A DNA stretch of 64,000 bases from Thalassocella blandensis (GTDB lineage: Bacteria; Pseudomonadota; Gammaproteobacteria; Pseudomonadales; Cellvibrionaceae), in assembly GCA_902141825.1 (NCBI GenBank), contig CABFPG010000004.1, forward strand, positions 186,001 through 250,000, written 5' to 3'. The translations under genes were made by a program, and so were the position numbers. The notes beneath the pieces were generated by a model. That model was not told where the DNA came from, ran no database searches, and was given only the letters and a program-made list of their open reading frames with translations. Positions within the stretch are counted from its first letter, which is position 1. Every line of letters starts with the position of its first letter. Below are positions 39,545 to 50,276 of the stretch, piece by piece.

Positions 39545-40948
39545 TCAATCAATATTACGAATAATCCCTTCAACCATTTTCTTGGCATCGCCAAATAACA
39601 TCATGGTATTGTCATTGAAAAAAAGTTCATTTTGCACGCCGGCATATCCCGTGGACATTCCGCGTTTGACAAACAAAACGGTTTTCGCTTTTGCAACATC
39701 CAAAATAGGCATACCAAAAATAGGGCTTGCAGGATCGGTTTTGGCTGCCGGGTTTGTAACATCATTAGCCCCGATCACGAACGCAACATCGGTAGATTGA
39801 AATTCATTATTAATATCTTCAAGTTCAAACACTTCATCGTATGGAACATTCGCTTCTGCCAATAATACATTCATGTGTCCGGGCATTCGGCCAGCAACAG
39901 GGTGAATGGCATAGCTGACTTTCACATCATTTTTTTTCAGTTCTTCGCACATTTCCCGCAATGCGTGCTGCGCTTGCGCCACAGCCATTCCGTAACCCGG
40001 TACAATTATTACGGAACCGGCATTTTTCATGATGAATGCAGCATCCTCAGCACTTCCCTGTTTGACCGGTCTATCGGCATCACCGCCACCAGAAGAGGCA
40101 CCCTCCGCATCTGCACCAAAGCCCCCCAGAATGACATTAAAAAATGAACGGTTCATGCCCTTGCACATTATGTAAGACAGAATTGCGCCTGAAGAACCTA
40201 CCAGCGCTCCCGTTACTATTAGGGCATTATTGTGCAAGGTAAATCCAATACCTGCCGCGGCCCAGCCAGAATAGGAATTCAACATGGAAACCACCACTGG
40301 CATGTCCGCGCCGCCGATGGGAATGATGATAAAAACTCCCAGTACAAACGCCAACCCAATCATGCTCCAGAAAATAACTGGCTGTTGCTGCAAACAAAAA
40401 GCGACGATTAACGCAACAATTGCCAGTCCCATGCAGGCATTAAAAAAGTGTTGACCTTTAAATACCACTGGTGCGCCAGAAACCAGTCCTTGCAACTTGG
40501 TAAAGGCAATCACTGAGCCGGAAAATGTAATGGCCCCGATAACAGCCCCCAGCCCCATTTCAATTCGACTGGCGATAAAAATACTGCCACTGCTATCCAC
40601 AAGATGAAATGCTTGAGGATTACTGTAAGCTGCCCCCGCAACCAGCACGGCGGCCAATCCCACCAGGCTGTGAAAGGCCGCCACCAATTGCGGCATGGCC
40701 GTCATCGCAATTTTGGACGCAATCGTAATCCCAATTATTGCACCGGTGAGTAATGCCACCGCCACCCATAAATAGGACTCAATTTCCGGACTTAAAATAG
40801 TCGTGAATACAGCAATTGCCATCCCCAACATACCCAGAACATTTCCAGTTCGGGAGGTTTCTGGAGAAGATAGTCCGCGTAAAGCGAGAATAAACAAAAC
40901 TGCAGCCACCAGATAAGCTAGCGCTGTTAAACTTTCCTGCATTGCCAT
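39545..40948 (-). CDS. pntB: NAD(P) transhydrogenase subunit beta
   Basis: 467 residues. Proton-translocating transhydrogenase uses the proton gradient to make NADPH from NADH. The membrane domain II (about 1-270) has nine-odd hydrophobic segments. Domain III (about 285-467) binds NADP(H): IVPGYGMAVAQAQHALREM, YAIHPVAGRMPGHMNVLLAEANVPYD, VIGANDVTNPAAK and KRGMSTGYAGVQNELFF. Last of a three-gene operon, 8 bp after pntAB. Confidence 0.97.
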   Translation of the reverse strand: MAMQESLTALAYLVAAVLFILALRGLSSPETSRTGNVLGMLGMAIAVFTTILSPEIESYLWVAVALLTGAIIGITIASKIAMTAMPQLVAAFHSLVGLAAVLVAGAAYSNPQAFHLVDSSGSIFIASRIEMGLGAVIGAITFSGSVIAFTKLQGLVSGAPVVFKGQHFFNACMGLAIVALIVAFCLQQQPVIFWSMIGLAFVLGVFIIIPIGGADMPVVVSMLNSYSGWAAAGIGFTLHNNALIVTGALVGSSGAILSYIMCKGMNRSFFNVILGGFGADAEGASSGGGDADRPVKQGSAEDAAFIMKNAGSVIIVPGYGMAVAQAQHALREMCEELKKNDVKVSYAIHPVAGRMPGHMNVLLAEANVPYDEVFELEDINNEFQSTDVAFVIGANDVTNPAAKTDPASPIFGMPILDVAKAKTVLFVKRGMSTGYAGVQNELFFNDNTMMLFGDAKKMVEGIIRNID

Positions 40949-40956
40949 TTTGCCCC

Positions 40957-41241
40957 CTATTTTTTCTTTTTATACATAGCAAGCATGCGTTGAGTCACCG
41001 CAAAGCCACCAAAAATATTGATTGCAGCCAAAACCATGGCAATAAAGCCAAAGATCTTTGCAGCACCCCAGTCGCTCGGACCTACCGCCACAATAGCGCC
41101 AACAATAATTACACTGGAAATTGCATTTGTGACGGCCATTAGAGGTGTATGTAAAGCGGGTGTTACACTCCATACCACGTAATAACCGACAAAAACAGCT
41201 AGAACAAATATGGATAACTGAGAAACAAAATCTCCACTCAT
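40957..41241 (-). CDS. pntAB: NAD(P) transhydrogenase subunit alpha, membrane part
   Basis: 94 residues with three to four hydrophobic segments: FVSQLSIFVLAVFVGYYVVW, TPALHTPLMAVTNAISSVIIVGA and INIFGGFAVTQRML. This is the split-off C-terminal membrane part of PntA found in three-subunit transhydrogenases. TPALHTPLMAVTNAIS is highly conserved. Lies 9 bp after pntAA. Confidence 0.95.
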   Translation of the reverse strand: MSGDFVSQLSIFVLAVFVGYYVVWSVTPALHTPLMAVTNAISSVIIVGAIVAVGPSDWGAAKIFGFIAMVLAAINIFGGFAVTQRMLAMYKKKK

Positions 41242-41250
41242 AGTTTTCTC

Positions 41251-42420
41251 CTAAGCCGCTGAATTTTTTGCAAATGCTGGATGAACAATCTGTCCATCAC
41301 GCGTTAAAGTGGTCGACGCTACAATTTCATCTTGCCAGTCAATATCCAATGCCAGTACCCCCGACTCATTCTCTTTTTTCAATAACGGCGTCAGAAAGTT
41401 CAAGATGTTTTTAGCGTATAAAGCACTCGCGTCCGAACAAATTCTACTCGGCATGTTAAAGTGCCCTATTATCGACACGCCATTTACATCCACAATTTCA
41501 CCCGGTTTGGATAAGGTACAATTGCCACCCTGCTCTACCGCCAAATCCACCACTATTGAACCGGGCCTCATACTGTGTACCATATCGTCATTGACCAGAG
41601 TCGGTGCCTTTTTTCCAGGGATTAATGCGGTACAAATCACTATGTCCTGTTTCTTAATGGTCGCAGCCACTAGCTCGGCCTGTTTTCGCTTAAAATCTTC
41701 ACTCATCTCCCTGGCATAACCACCAGCAGTTTCTGCTTGCTTAATTTCATCAGAATCTACCATCACAAATTTCCCGCCCAGGCTTTCCACTTGTTCTTTC
41801 GCGGCTGGCCTAACGTCTGTTGCAGAGACAATAGCGCCCAGACGCTTGGCAGTCGCTATCGCTTGTAAGCCCGCAACCCCAGCCCCCAAGACCATAACGC
41901 GGGCAGGTGCAATAGTACCTGCTGCCGTCATCATCATAGGCATGCCACGCTCATAGACATACGCCGCATCCAGTACGGCTCTGTATCCTGCTAAATTACT
42001 TTGCGAACTCAGAACATCCATACTCTGTGCTCGCGTAATACGTGGAACAAATTCCAGCGCAACAGCAGTAATATTGGCCTCCGCGTAATGTGAGGGTGAT
42101 TGAGGAAAGTTATAGGGGGAAAGTATTCCCAACAATAGCGCACCAGGTTTTATTCCCGCTAACTCATTTTCTCCCTCGTCCTTCAAGTAAGGTCTTTGAA
42201 CTTTGAGAACGATATCTGCGTTAGCACAAACATCGGCTGTGTTTGGCGATAGCGTTGCGCCAGCGGCTTCATACAGAGCATCGGGAAAACGACTTGCCTC
42301 TCCCGCACCAGCTTGAATCCACACCTCTGCGCCCAGGCTGCAAAACTTTTTAACCGTTTCAGGTGTTGCAGCTACGCGTTTTTCGTGTTCTCTTTTTTCT
42401 TTTAATACCGCGATTTTCAT
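41251..42420 (-). CDS. pntAA: NAD(P) transhydrogenase subunit alpha, NAD-binding part
   Basis: 389 residues, domain I. The start MKIAVLKEKREHEKRVAATPETVKK is typical of the alanine dehydrogenase/PntA fold. RAQSMDVLSSQSNLAGYRAV (about 133-152) and VMVLGAGVAGLQAIATAKRLGA (about 171-192) form the NAD site. First gene of pntAA-pntAB-pntB. Confidence 0.97.
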   Translation of the reverse strand: MKIAVLKEKREHEKRVAATPETVKKFCSLGAEVWIQAGAGEASRFPDALYEAAGATLSPNTADVCANADIVLKVQRPYLKDEGENELAGIKPGALLLGILSPYNFPQSPSHYAEANITAVALEFVPRITRAQSMDVLSSQSNLAGYRAVLDAAYVYERGMPMMMTAAGTIAPARVMVLGAGVAGLQAIATAKRLGAIVSATDVRPAAKEQVESLGGKFVMVDSDEIKQAETAGGYAREMSEDFKRKQAELVAATIKKQDIVICTALIPGKKAPTLVNDDMVHSMRPGSIVVDLAVEQGGNCTLSKPGEIVDVNGVSIIGHFNMPSRICSDASALYAKNILNFLTPLLKKENESGVLALDIDWQDEIVASTTLTRDGQIVHPAFAKNSAA

Positions 42421-43263
42421 GCATAGCCTCCGTGAAGTATGCGAGAAATTAAATACGGAATTGGCTTCCGCTTCGATGCGTTTTTATTTCATTGTTGATG
42501 GCAATTTAATTCTTATTATCGTTTTACGTAAAAAAAGCCGTTTCAGTGACAAGCAATTCCATTTAGCGAATGAAAAATGATTCTTATATTTATTATTGTG
42601 ATAAACACCCCAACAATAGCAAATATCGAGCAACTTAGTTAAGCATTATTTTTAAAATAACTAAATTTCGTTTTCATTAAAAATATTTGTTCATATTTGC
42701 AAACGATTATGTCATTCCTTATTTTTTATAATTTCTTCAATAGTGTTTTTTTATTTAGAATTGCTCTAAGAGTCATCCCTCTACACACTGACCCAATGAA
42801 CGCATAGATAACCAGAAGAAAAGAATAATGGTCGAGTAAAAAGCAATACGAATGAAACTTTTCAAGGAGAGGGAATTCTTGAGGATGAAATATAGCGCTT
42901 ATGAATAAGTTTCTGAGGAAAAACTGCAAGCATGACATTCAGAATTAGAAAGTCTCGAAGGGAGACCAGAACAAACCGAAAATACCAGCCTTATAAAGCC
43001 CTTCTCTAAAAAACACTATGCATTTCAAGGGCAGTTGTGAACAAGAAAATAGCAAGGCAAGCAATTAGCGCTATGCTGAGCTAGCGCCAGGCCAAGCTAA
43101 TGCGATTTTTTTTTACAGCTATTTAATAAAACGGAAGGAGTCCACTTACTGGAGCCTTTTATTTTTTGATCTTATAGATCTTGTTTCTTTGTTTGTTTCC
43201 TTGCTTGTTTCCTTCCTTGCTTCCCCCCTTCGTCTTACGCACTTAGCGTTTTGACACAAACAC
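42421..43263. other. 843-bp spacer between pntAA and fbp
   Basis: No supported gene; a 70-residue minus-strand ORF (42726-42938) lacks any gene-like feature. AT-rich near 42550-42740, where the pntAA promoter could lie. At 43132-43175 AAGG/CCTT and TCCA/TGGA pair and T-rich sequence follows on the plus strand, the wrong direction for both neighbours, so an unannotated plus-strand small RNA is possible but unproven. Confidence 0.4.
43184..43219. repeat. 12-bp tandem repeat, 3 units
   Basis: TTTCTTTGTTTG, TTTCCTTGCTTG, TTTCCTTCCTTG in phase, about 45 bp beyond the fbp stop. Looser copies continue right to about 43230. Confidence 0.72.
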
Positions 43264-44262
43264 TCAGCGTAAAAACTCCTGTAATTGCTCCATCATATTT
43301 GAAGGCCCTGCAAAGAACGGGGTTCGCTGGTGGAGCTGTCTTGGGTCGACATCCAGCGTTCGCTGGTGGCCATTTGTAGCTTTACCACCGGCCTGCTCAG
43401 CGATAAACGCCAAAGGATTGCACTCATAAAGCAAACGCAACTTACCATCGGTAGCTGTTCGCATTCCGGGATAAAGGTAGATCCCTCCCTGTAATAAATT
43501 GCGATGAAAGTCTGCCACTAAAGATCCAACATAACGTGCCTTATATGGACGGCCATAATCAGAATTTTCTTCCTTGCAAAAATCCAGGTATTGTCTAATG
43601 CCTTGATCGAAGTAAGCGGTATATCCTTCATTGATGGAAAATATATTGGGTTTTTCCGGGTAATGTATATTCGGGTGAGAAAGAAAAAAGTCACCCACTG
43701 TGGCATCAAAAGTAAACCCGTTTACACCATAGCCCGTCGTGTACACCAGCATGGTGGATGTTCCGTAAATGACATAACCCGCTGCAACCTGTACACGTCC
43801 ACGTTGTAAAAAATCACTCAACACAACAGATTCACTGGTACAAGACAGTCGACGGTATATTGAAAAAATAGTGCCCACAGGCACATTAACATCAATATTG
43901 GAAGATCCGTCAATCGGATCGATAGCCACGATGTATTTGCTTGTCCCTTTTTCGTTTTGTTCAAACTCGATAAAATGCTCTTCCTCTTCTGAAGCAATAG
44001 CGCACACATGCCCACGAGCTTTTAATGCATTTTTAAATCGCTCGTTGGCAAACAGATCCAGTTTTTGCTGTTCTTCACCCTGGATATTGGTCTCACCGCT
44101 CGCTCCGAGAATATCCAACAGGCCCGCCCTGTTGATTTGTCGGTGTACATGTTTTGATGCAAGCTGTATTGCGCCCAACAAATTCGTTAAATCCCCTGTT
44201 GCCTCAGGAAATTCATTTTGTTTATGCAGAATAAACTCAATCAACGTCATTGGCTCGCTCAT
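43264..44262 (-). CDS. fbp: Fructose-1,6-bisphosphatase class I
   Basis: 332 residues. Hydrolyses fructose-1,6-bisphosphate in gluconeogenesis. Metal/phosphate site [22 protein letters not shown] starts at 115; SEEEE near 91-95 supplies acidic ligands. The [23 protein letters not shown] and [20 protein letters not shown] blocks are class I hallmarks. GAGGGAAG precedes the ATG. On the same strand as pckA and glcB, with separate spacers, so probably independently transcribed. Confidence 0.97.
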   Translation of the reverse strand: MSEPMTLIEFILHKQNEFPEATGDLTNLLGAIQLASKHVHRQINRAGLLDILGASGETNIQGEEQQKLDLFANERFKNALKARGHVCAIASEEEEHFIEFEQNEKGTSKYIVAIDPIDGSSNIDVNVPVGTIFSIYRRLSCTSESVVLSDFLQRGRVQVAAGYVIYGTSTMLVYTTGYGVNGFTFDATVGDFFLSHPNIHYPEKPNIFSINEGYTAYFDQGIRQYLDFCKEENSDYGRPYKARYVGSLVADFHRNLLQGGIYLYPGMRTATDGKLRLLYECNPLAFIAEQAGGKATNGHQRTLDVDPRQLHQRTPFFAGPSNMMEQLQEFLR

Positions 44263-44618
44263 GCACTTCCCTCTTTCAACATTATGGACATTACGCTAAT
44301 TACACCTTCATCAGGATTTCTTTTGGAAAATTGATGTAACGAGAGGTGATTCCGATGATATATAAATTCTGAAATAATACACCGGACGTTTGAGCTTAGC
44401 GCTGTTAAACCAGTGCCTTGTGTTACGGCTCAAGTATTCTTCACACACCCGAAGATATGACAATATAATTTGGTTTAATCTAAAGCAAGCGCAATTACGA
44501 GTAAAGCTTAACACCCGCCGACACGAGTACTGGCCTCGGCAGGTGCGATTCAGCTTACCTTAAACTTTTAGACCTGGGCAAAAGGCCTGGAAACAGGACA
44601 AAGAAATAAACCGGGCCC
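44263..44618. other. Spacer between fbp and pckA
   Basis: 356 bp, no gene. Contains the pckA terminator at its right end and should contain the fbp promoter; no box was clear. Confidence 0.4.
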
Positions 44619-44637
44619 TCACAGCTGAGGGCCGGCT
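44600..44637 (-). terminator. Terminator overlapping the pckA stop codon
   Basis: Arms 44626-44635 and 44611-44621 (CCCTCA-type, GC-rich) give 10 pairs with one bulge around a 4-nt loop. TTTATTTCTTT follows on the minus strand. The stop codon at 44619-44621 lies within the stem. Confidence 0.8.
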
Positions 44638-46271
44638 TTTACTAATGATTTGCCGTGAGCAGAATCGGTAAACTTGGCGAAGTTATCAATGAATAAGCGA
44701 GCAAGCTTCTTGGCGCGCTTATCCCAGTCCGCCGAATCCCGATAACTCTCTCTAGGATCAAGCAGGCCCTCTTCCACTCCCCCAAGCTGCTTGGGCATTG
44801 CCAGATTAAAATATGGCAATGTATGAAGCTGGGCTTCTTCCAGGCTGCCGTCCATGATTGCATCAATTATTGCCCGGGTAGCCTTTAATGATATCCGTTT
44901 ACCACTGCCATTCCACCCGGTATTCACCAAATAGGCCTTGGCATTTGCAGCTGTCATACGCTTCACCAGCTCTTGGGCATACCTTGTTGGGTGCAAGCTC
45001 AAAAATGCTTCACCAAAGCAGCTCGAAAAAGTGGGTGTAGGCTCTGTAACGCCCAGTTCAGTCCCGGCGACTTTGGCTGTGAAACCAGAGAGAAAATGAT
45101 ACTGTGCCTGCTCATTGCTTAACACAGACACAGGAGGCAATACGCCAAAGGCATCAGCCGTCAGGAAAATAACTTTTTGCGCATGCCCGGCTCGGGACAC
45201 AGGCTTCACAATATTATCAATGTGATAAATAGGGTAAGAAACACGAGTATTTTCGGTTTTTGAGCTATCGCTATAATCAACATTTCCCGCGTCATCTACT
45301 GCGACATTTTCCAACAGTGCATCACGTCGAATTGCGCGAAAGATATCGGGCTCTTTATTTGCATCCAGATCTATGGTTTTAGCGTAACAGCCGCCTTCCA
45401 GATTAAATACACCATCATCATCCCAACCGTGTTCATCATCGCCTATCAACGAGCGCTTAGGGTCAGCTGACAACGTGGTTTTGCCAGTACCTGAGAGACC
45501 AAAAAACAAGGCAACATCGCCACTTTCGCCTACGTTGGCAGAGCTGTGCATTGAGGCAATACCTTGCAAAGGAAGAAAGTAATTCATCATGGAAAACATG
45601 CCTTTCTTCATCTCACCGCCATACCAGGTGCCACCAATTAATTGCATTTTTTCCGTCATATTGAATGCCACGAAGGTTTCTGAGTTTAAACCTTGCTTTT
45701 GCCAGTTTGGATTGGTGGTCTTTGAGGCATTGATAACGACAAAATCCGGCTCAAAGCTTTCCAGCTCTTTTGCACTGGGGCGAATAAACATATTTTTAAC
45801 AAAATGTGCCTGCCACGCGACTTCCATAATGAAGCGAACCCGCAGGCAAGTGTTTTTGTTAGCACCACAATAGCCATCGACAACATAGAGTGTCTTACCG
45901 CTCAACTGTTGGTTCACGACGCTTTTGAGATCATTCCAGACCTCAGTGGTAATCGGTTTATTGTCATTTTTTGCCTGTGCAGAGTTCCACCACACGGTAT
46001 CAGCAGTGGTTTCGTCTTTGACAATATATTTATCTTTTGGTGAACGTCCGGTGTATTTACCGGTGTTCACATTTACAGCGCCGTTATTGGTGACCTCACC
46101 TTTTTCTGCGCCGTAGAGCCTTGGGTCTGTTTCCGCTCGAAACAGCTCATCGTAACTCGGGTTATAAAGGATTTTCTCAGGACCTTTAATGCCTAAACTT
46201 TCAACATAAACGCGAATGCGTTCTTGTTGTGTGATTTGAGTATCCAGTATTGGCTGTGCTGTTGCATTCAT
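44619..46271 (-). CDS. pckA: Phosphoenolpyruvate carboxykinase (ATP)
   Basis: 550 residues. Converts oxaloacetate plus ATP to phosphoenolpyruvate, the entry step of gluconeogenesis. The P-loop [11 protein letters not shown] begins at 258. [22 protein letters not shown] supplies the metal ligands, and [14 protein letters not shown] lies near the C-terminus. [32 protein letters not shown] is the ATP-type PckA block. Preceded by glcB on the same strand after 95 bp. Confidence 0.97.
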   Translation of the reverse strand: MNATAQPILDTQITQQERIRVYVESLGIKGPEKILYNPSYDELFRAETDPRLYGAEKGEVTNNGAVNVNTGKYTGRSPKDKYIVKDETTADTVWWNSAQAKNDNKPITTEVWNDLKSVVNQQLSGKTLYVVDGYCGANKNTCLRVRFIMEVAWQAHFVKNMFIRPSAKELESFEPDFVVINASKTTNPNWQKQGLNSETFVAFNMTEKMQLIGGTWYGGEMKKGMFSMMNYFLPLQGIASMHSSANVGESGDVALFFGLSGTGKTTLSADPKRSLIGDDEHGWDDDGVFNLEGGCYAKTIDLDANKEPDIFRAIRRDALLENVAVDDAGNVDYSDSSKTENTRVSYPIYHIDNIVKPVSRAGHAQKVIFLTADAFGVLPPVSVLSNEQAQYHFLSGFTAKVAGTELGVTEPTPTFSSCFGEAFLSLHPTRYAQELVKRMTAANAKAYLVNTGWNGSGKRISLKATRAIIDAIMDGSLEEAQLHTLPYFNLAMPKQLGGVEEGLLDPRESYRDSADWDKRAKKLARLFIDNFAKFTDSAHGKSLVKAGPQL

Positions 46272-46366
46272 GGCTACAGGTCTCTTTTGGTGGTTTTACT
46301 ATTTTTACTTGGTGGTTTCGTTAAAAAACATTTCAAGCCTACTGTCATTATAGGTGAGTGTACTGC

Positions 46367-48703
46367 TCACCCCTTGGCTAACTGCGCCTTTTTTAACAGG
46401 CGATAATGGTGCAACAATGGCTCAGTGTATCCATTAGGCTGAGTCTCACCTTCAAAGATCAATGCTGATGCTGCAATAAAAGCTAAACTATTCTTGACGT
46501 TGGGAAGCATTGGTTGATACTGCGCATCGTCAGCATTTTGCTCATCTACAACAGCAGCCATACGTAACAAAGCTTGCTCAACTTGCTGTCGCGTACAAAT
46601 ACCGTGCAACAGCCAATTACTCAAATGCTGACTCGATATTCTTAAGGTTGCACGATCTTCCATCAACCCTACATTGTGAATATCCGGCACTTTTGAACAG
46701 CCAATTCCCTGGTCTATCCAGCGTACAACATAACCGAGAATTCCCTGGCAATTGTTTTCAACTTCGCGGCGAATATCTTCTTCACTCAATTGTTCCGCGT
46801 TGTATAACAGCGGAATCTCCAATAATTTTCCAAAACATTCCGGCATATCTTTATTGATACGATTTTCGATAATACGTTGCTGTTTAAATACCGGTACCTG
46901 ATGGTAATGCATGACATGCAATGTCGCTGCGGTAGGTGACGGAACCCAGGCTGTATTTGCCCCCGCTTGTGGGTGACCAATTTTGTTTTGCATCATGTCA
47001 CGCATTTTGTCGGGCATTGCCCACATACCTTTGCCTATCTGTGCCCTGCCCGACAAACCACAATCCAATCCCGTGTCCACATTCCATTCTTCATAAGCAT
47101 TCAACCAGAGTTGTTGCTTCATTTGTGTTTTAGGCACCATCGGACCGGCATGCATACTTGTGTGAATTTCATCACCGGTGCGATCCAGAAATCCTGTATT
47201 AATAAACACCACACGTGCGCTGGCCTTTTTAATGCAAGCTTTTAAATTAAGGCTGGTGCGACGCTCTTCATCCATGATGCCAAGTTTAATCGTGTTGGGT
47301 TGTAACCCCAGCATAGATTCAATGTCGGCAAACAGGGAATCGGTGAACTCCACTTCCTGAGGCCCGTGCATTTTTGGTTTAACAATATAAATACTGCCTT
47401 TACTCGAATTGCTATAGCTCCCGGAGCGCTTAAGATCATGCATGCCTATCAACGAAGTGATCACACCATCCATTATCCCTTCAGGAATTTCCTGGTATTG
47501 ATCATCAGAAGTTTGACGCAGTATCGCTCCTGTCGTCATCAAGTGCCCAACATTTCTAATAAACAACAACGAGCGACCAGATAATGTTATTTTTTCACCA
47601 TTGAGCCCTGTAAACTCTTTATCGTCATTCAGCTTGCGCTCAATAATTTGCTTTCCAGCGCGCGTATTTTTTTCGAATGATACCGTCAAATCGCCCTTCA
47701 TCAATCCCAGCCAATTGCGATAAACATCGATCTTATCTTCTGCATCGACAGCAGCGACGGAGTCTTCACAATCCATTATCGTTGTTAGCGCGGATTCCAG
47801 AACAACATCATCAATTCCGGCTGAATCTTCACATCCCACCACACCGTTTGCATCCAGCTTTATTTCAATGTGCAAACCATGGTTACAAAACAGTAGTGCA
47901 ACAGGATCAGAACTATCTCCACGGTATCCAATGAACTTTTCAGGGGTAAGCAGGCTCGTCTGCAGACCATCCATCAACGACACGTCCAATTGACCATCGC
48001 GAATTGAATATGCGGTCGCCTCACTGTGCGAACCTTCAGCAAGCGGTATCGCTTCATCTAAAAAATATTTGGCATACTGAATAACTTTTTTGCCTCGCAC
48101 AGGATTGTATTTTTTCCCGGCTTCGGCGCCACCGTCCGAATCAATTACATCACTTCCATACAACGCATCATACAAGCTCCCCCAACGCGCATTGGCAGCA
48201 TTCAATGCAAAGCGAGCGTTTTTAACAGGGACAACCAACTGCGGACCCGCCTGCCTGGCTATTTCATCATCCACCTGCTGGGTGGTGATTTTAAAGTCGC
48301 CAACGCGTGGGGCGAGATACCCGATACTTTGCAGGAAATGGGTATACTCTTTTTTATCCAGAGTTTCATTCTGAGAAAGGTTCAAGCGATTGGATTTATG
48401 CCACTCGTCAATTTGCTGCTGCATTCGGTCGCGCACCAATAGAAGCTCGGCATTTTTTGGCGCGAAATTTTCAATCATTCTATTGAAGTCCGACCAAAAT
48501 TGTTCGGCTTGAATATCCGTTCCTGGAAGCACTTCGCTATCTATAAATTGCTTTAAGTCACGATCGACTTTCAAACTGGCGACATCAACGTAATGATGAT
48601 TTAAGGCGTGAAGTTTATTATCGGCATCGCTGGCATTGGCATCCAGCGCTAGAGGAGTTCGACTTAATGCTGAAATACCAGCCGTTTGCATTGTTTGAGT
48701 CAC
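46367..48703 (-). CDS. glcB: Malate synthase G
   Basis: 778 residues; malate synthase G usually has about 720. Condenses glyoxylate and acetyl-CoA to malate. Landmarks are SLMDGLQTSLLTPEKFIGYRG, DCEDSVAAVDAEDKIDVYRNWLGLMKGDL, and VKPKMHGPQEVEFTDSLFADIE with FINTGFLDRTGDEIHTSM; the Arg and Asp of the active site lie in these blocks. The extra length is mostly an N-terminal extension of about 35 residues (Ala/Asp-rich) before the usual KVDRDLKQFIDSEVLPGT. Starts at GTG 48703 after AAGGTAGG, or at ATG 48691. Works with AceA in the glyoxylate shunt. Confidence 0.95.
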   Translation of the reverse strand: MTQTMQTAGISALSRTPLALDANASDADNKLHALNHHYVDVASLKVDRDLKQFIDSEVLPGTDIQAEQFWSDFNRMIENFAPKNAELLLVRDRMQQQIDEWHKSNRLNLSQNETLDKKEYTHFLQSIGYLAPRVGDFKITTQQVDDEIARQAGPQLVVPVKNARFALNAANARWGSLYDALYGSDVIDSDGGAEAGKKYNPVRGKKVIQYAKYFLDEAIPLAEGSHSEATAYSIRDGQLDVSLMDGLQTSLLTPEKFIGYRGDSSDPVALLFCNHGLHIEIKLDANGVVGCEDSAGIDDVVLESALTTIMDCEDSVAAVDAEDKIDVYRNWLGLMKGDLTVSFEKNTRAGKQIIERKLNDDKEFTGLNGEKITLSGRSLLFIRNVGHLMTTGAILRQTSDDQYQEIPEGIMDGVITSLIGMHDLKRSGSYSNSSKGSIYIVKPKMHGPQEVEFTDSLFADIESMLGLQPNTIKLGIMDEERRTSLNLKACIKKASARVVFINTGFLDRTGDEIHTSMHAGPMVPKTQMKQQLWLNAYEEWNVDTGLDCGLSGRAQIGKGMWAMPDKMRDMMQNKIGHPQAGANTAWVPSPTAATLHVMHYHQVPVFKQQRIIENRINKDMPECFGKLLEIPLLYNAEQLSEEDIRREVENNCQGILGYVVRWIDQGIGCSKVPDIHNVGLMEDRATLRISSQHLSNWLLHGICTRQQVEQALLRMAAVVDEQNADDAQYQPMLPNVKNSLAFIAASALIFEGETQPNGYTEPLLHHYRLLKKAQLAKG

Positions 48704-49180
48704 GGTACCTACCTTATTAGCCTTTTAGTCTGTGCGTTTATGTTATCGAGAAATTAATTCACTGCATCAATACCTCTACATCATGAACACTCACTGTAGA
48801 TTCGCTTATAACTACTCAACGAGCTGCGGCAAGTTCCCCTCACAGTGCTTTCTTTGCTGTTCCTATTCACTCTTGTTCGCTCTTGTTCACTTCTGACATT
48901 TCAGGCGTCGGTGTAAACTTATCTCAACAAGATATACAAGAATCCGTGCAAGGCGTATGGCGGTCAATACTCGCGACACTGAGCAGAAATTACCAACTGG
49001 CACAGTGGCGTGGAATTTTCCGCTGGTACATATTCCTTTACGAAAGCAACTCGTAAATGTTCATTTCTTTTTGGCATTAATCAACAACTGTTACTGACAT
49101 TTTAAAAAGGCTGTTTGAATTACTCTAATTTATGTTTTTTATACCCCGCATAATTCAAATGAATATCATTTTTTTACTGC
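48704..49180. other. Spacer between the LysR gene and glcB
   Basis: 477 bp, no supported gene. Holds the 10-bp repeat at 48866-48895 and should contain the glcB promoter. AT-rich near 49080-49165, just past the LysR stop. Confidence 0.4.
48866..48895. repeat. 10-bp tandem repeat, 3 units
   Basis: TTCACTCTTG, TTCGCTCTTG, TTCACTTCTG in phase, 163 bp upstream of glcB. Confidence 0.65.
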
Positions 49181-50119
49181 TCAAAGTTCATTTTGCGCAA
49201 CTTGTGCCACTGCTCGCCGCAGCCAGCGATGACCGGGATTATGGTGAAGTAAAGGACTCCAAGCCATTGTGAGCTCAATATCCGGAATATCAAAAGGCGG
49301 CTCTGCAAAAATCAAATTTGAATTATTTTGTTGCAACTTGGCTGCACGACTCGGAATTGTCAGCACAAGATCCTTCTGCTCCGCCATTAACATGGCCGCC
49401 TGATAGTGACGGGTGAACACCATAATTTTGCGTTTTTTACCCAGTTTATCCAGTGCAGCATCTACCCAGCCAAGTCGCTGAACATCGGTTCGATTCACTC
49501 CAACGCCGACCCCCATCCCGGTTTTACTTACCCATACATGCTTAGCCTGAAGATAGCTTTCCAGATTAAAATTGTCCTTTATGGGATTGCTCTTGCAGAA
49601 CATACACGTAAATGAATCTCGCCGTAATACCGTCTGGTGAAACGAGTCCGGCAACATATCAAATCGGTTGATGACGAAATCTATATGCCCCTGCTCTACA
49701 TCATGGTAACTGACATCGCTCGGCGTCATGATATCCAGCGCAATATTGGGTGCTTCCTTTCGTAAAAATGTCAGTAATTCCGGTATCACAGTAGACTCAG
49801 CATAGTCACTGACAGCGATACGAAAAAACCGGTCGCTGGTCTTAGGCTCAAAGTCCTGCACAGGTTGAACCACTTGCTCAACATGCAAAATTAACTCGCG
49901 GACCTTTGGCTCCAACTCTTTCGCTCGATCAGTTGCTCTCATTCCCTCACTGGTTCTTACCAACAGCGGATCATCAAACTGTTGGCGCAAACGTTTAAGT
50001 GCGTTACTCATCGCAGGCTGCGTAATCCCCAGATAGTCCGCGGCCTGCGTTACACTTTTTTCTTTTAATAAAATATTTAGAGCGACCAATAAATTTAAAT
50101 CTATGCCATGCAGATTCAT
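49181..50119 (-). CDS. LysR-family regulator divergent from aceA
   Basis: 312 residues from ATG 50119 (a start five codons upstream is possible). N-terminal winged helix: DLNLLVALNILLKEKSVTQAADYLGITQPAMSNALKRLRQQFDDPLLVRTSEGM (in pieces, about 6-60), the canonical LysR pattern. The C-terminal effector domain (about 90-300) is of the NodD/PcpR-like subgroup (SDRFFRIAVSDYAESTVIPELL). Its divergence from aceA, with 157 bp between the starts, suggests control of aceA and itself; glcB lies on its other side. Confidence 0.9.
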   Translation of the reverse strand: MNLHGIDLNLLVALNILLKEKSVTQAADYLGITQPAMSNALKRLRQQFDDPLLVRTSEGMRATDRAKELEPKVRELILHVEQVVQPVQDFEPKTSDRFFRIAVSDYAESTVIPELLTFLRKEAPNIALDIMTPSDVSYHDVEQGHIDFVINRFDMLPDSFHQTVLRRDSFTCMFCKSNPIKDNFNLESYLQAKHVWVSKTGMGVGVGVNRTDVQRLGWVDAALDKLGKKRKIMVFTRHYQAAMLMAEQKDLVLTIPSRAAKLQQNNSNLIFAEPPFDIPDIELTMAWSPLLHHNPGHRWLRRAVAQVAQNEL

Positions 50120-50276
50120 GAAATATATATCCAAAATAAAGCGTATAAATTGGATTAATTATGGGCTCATTTTTAATCTAGTCAATATGCACAGGGGCAA
50201 ACCTATTAAAAATTTTATTTAACAGGCAAATGCAACTTTTTTGTTATTGCCAATATTTTGGAGAGAGGATAGAACT

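Noticed and set aside
42726-42938. 70-residue minus-strand ORF in the pntAA-fbp spacer
   Set aside because: No ribosome site or recognisable motif, and composition follows the AT-rich spacer.
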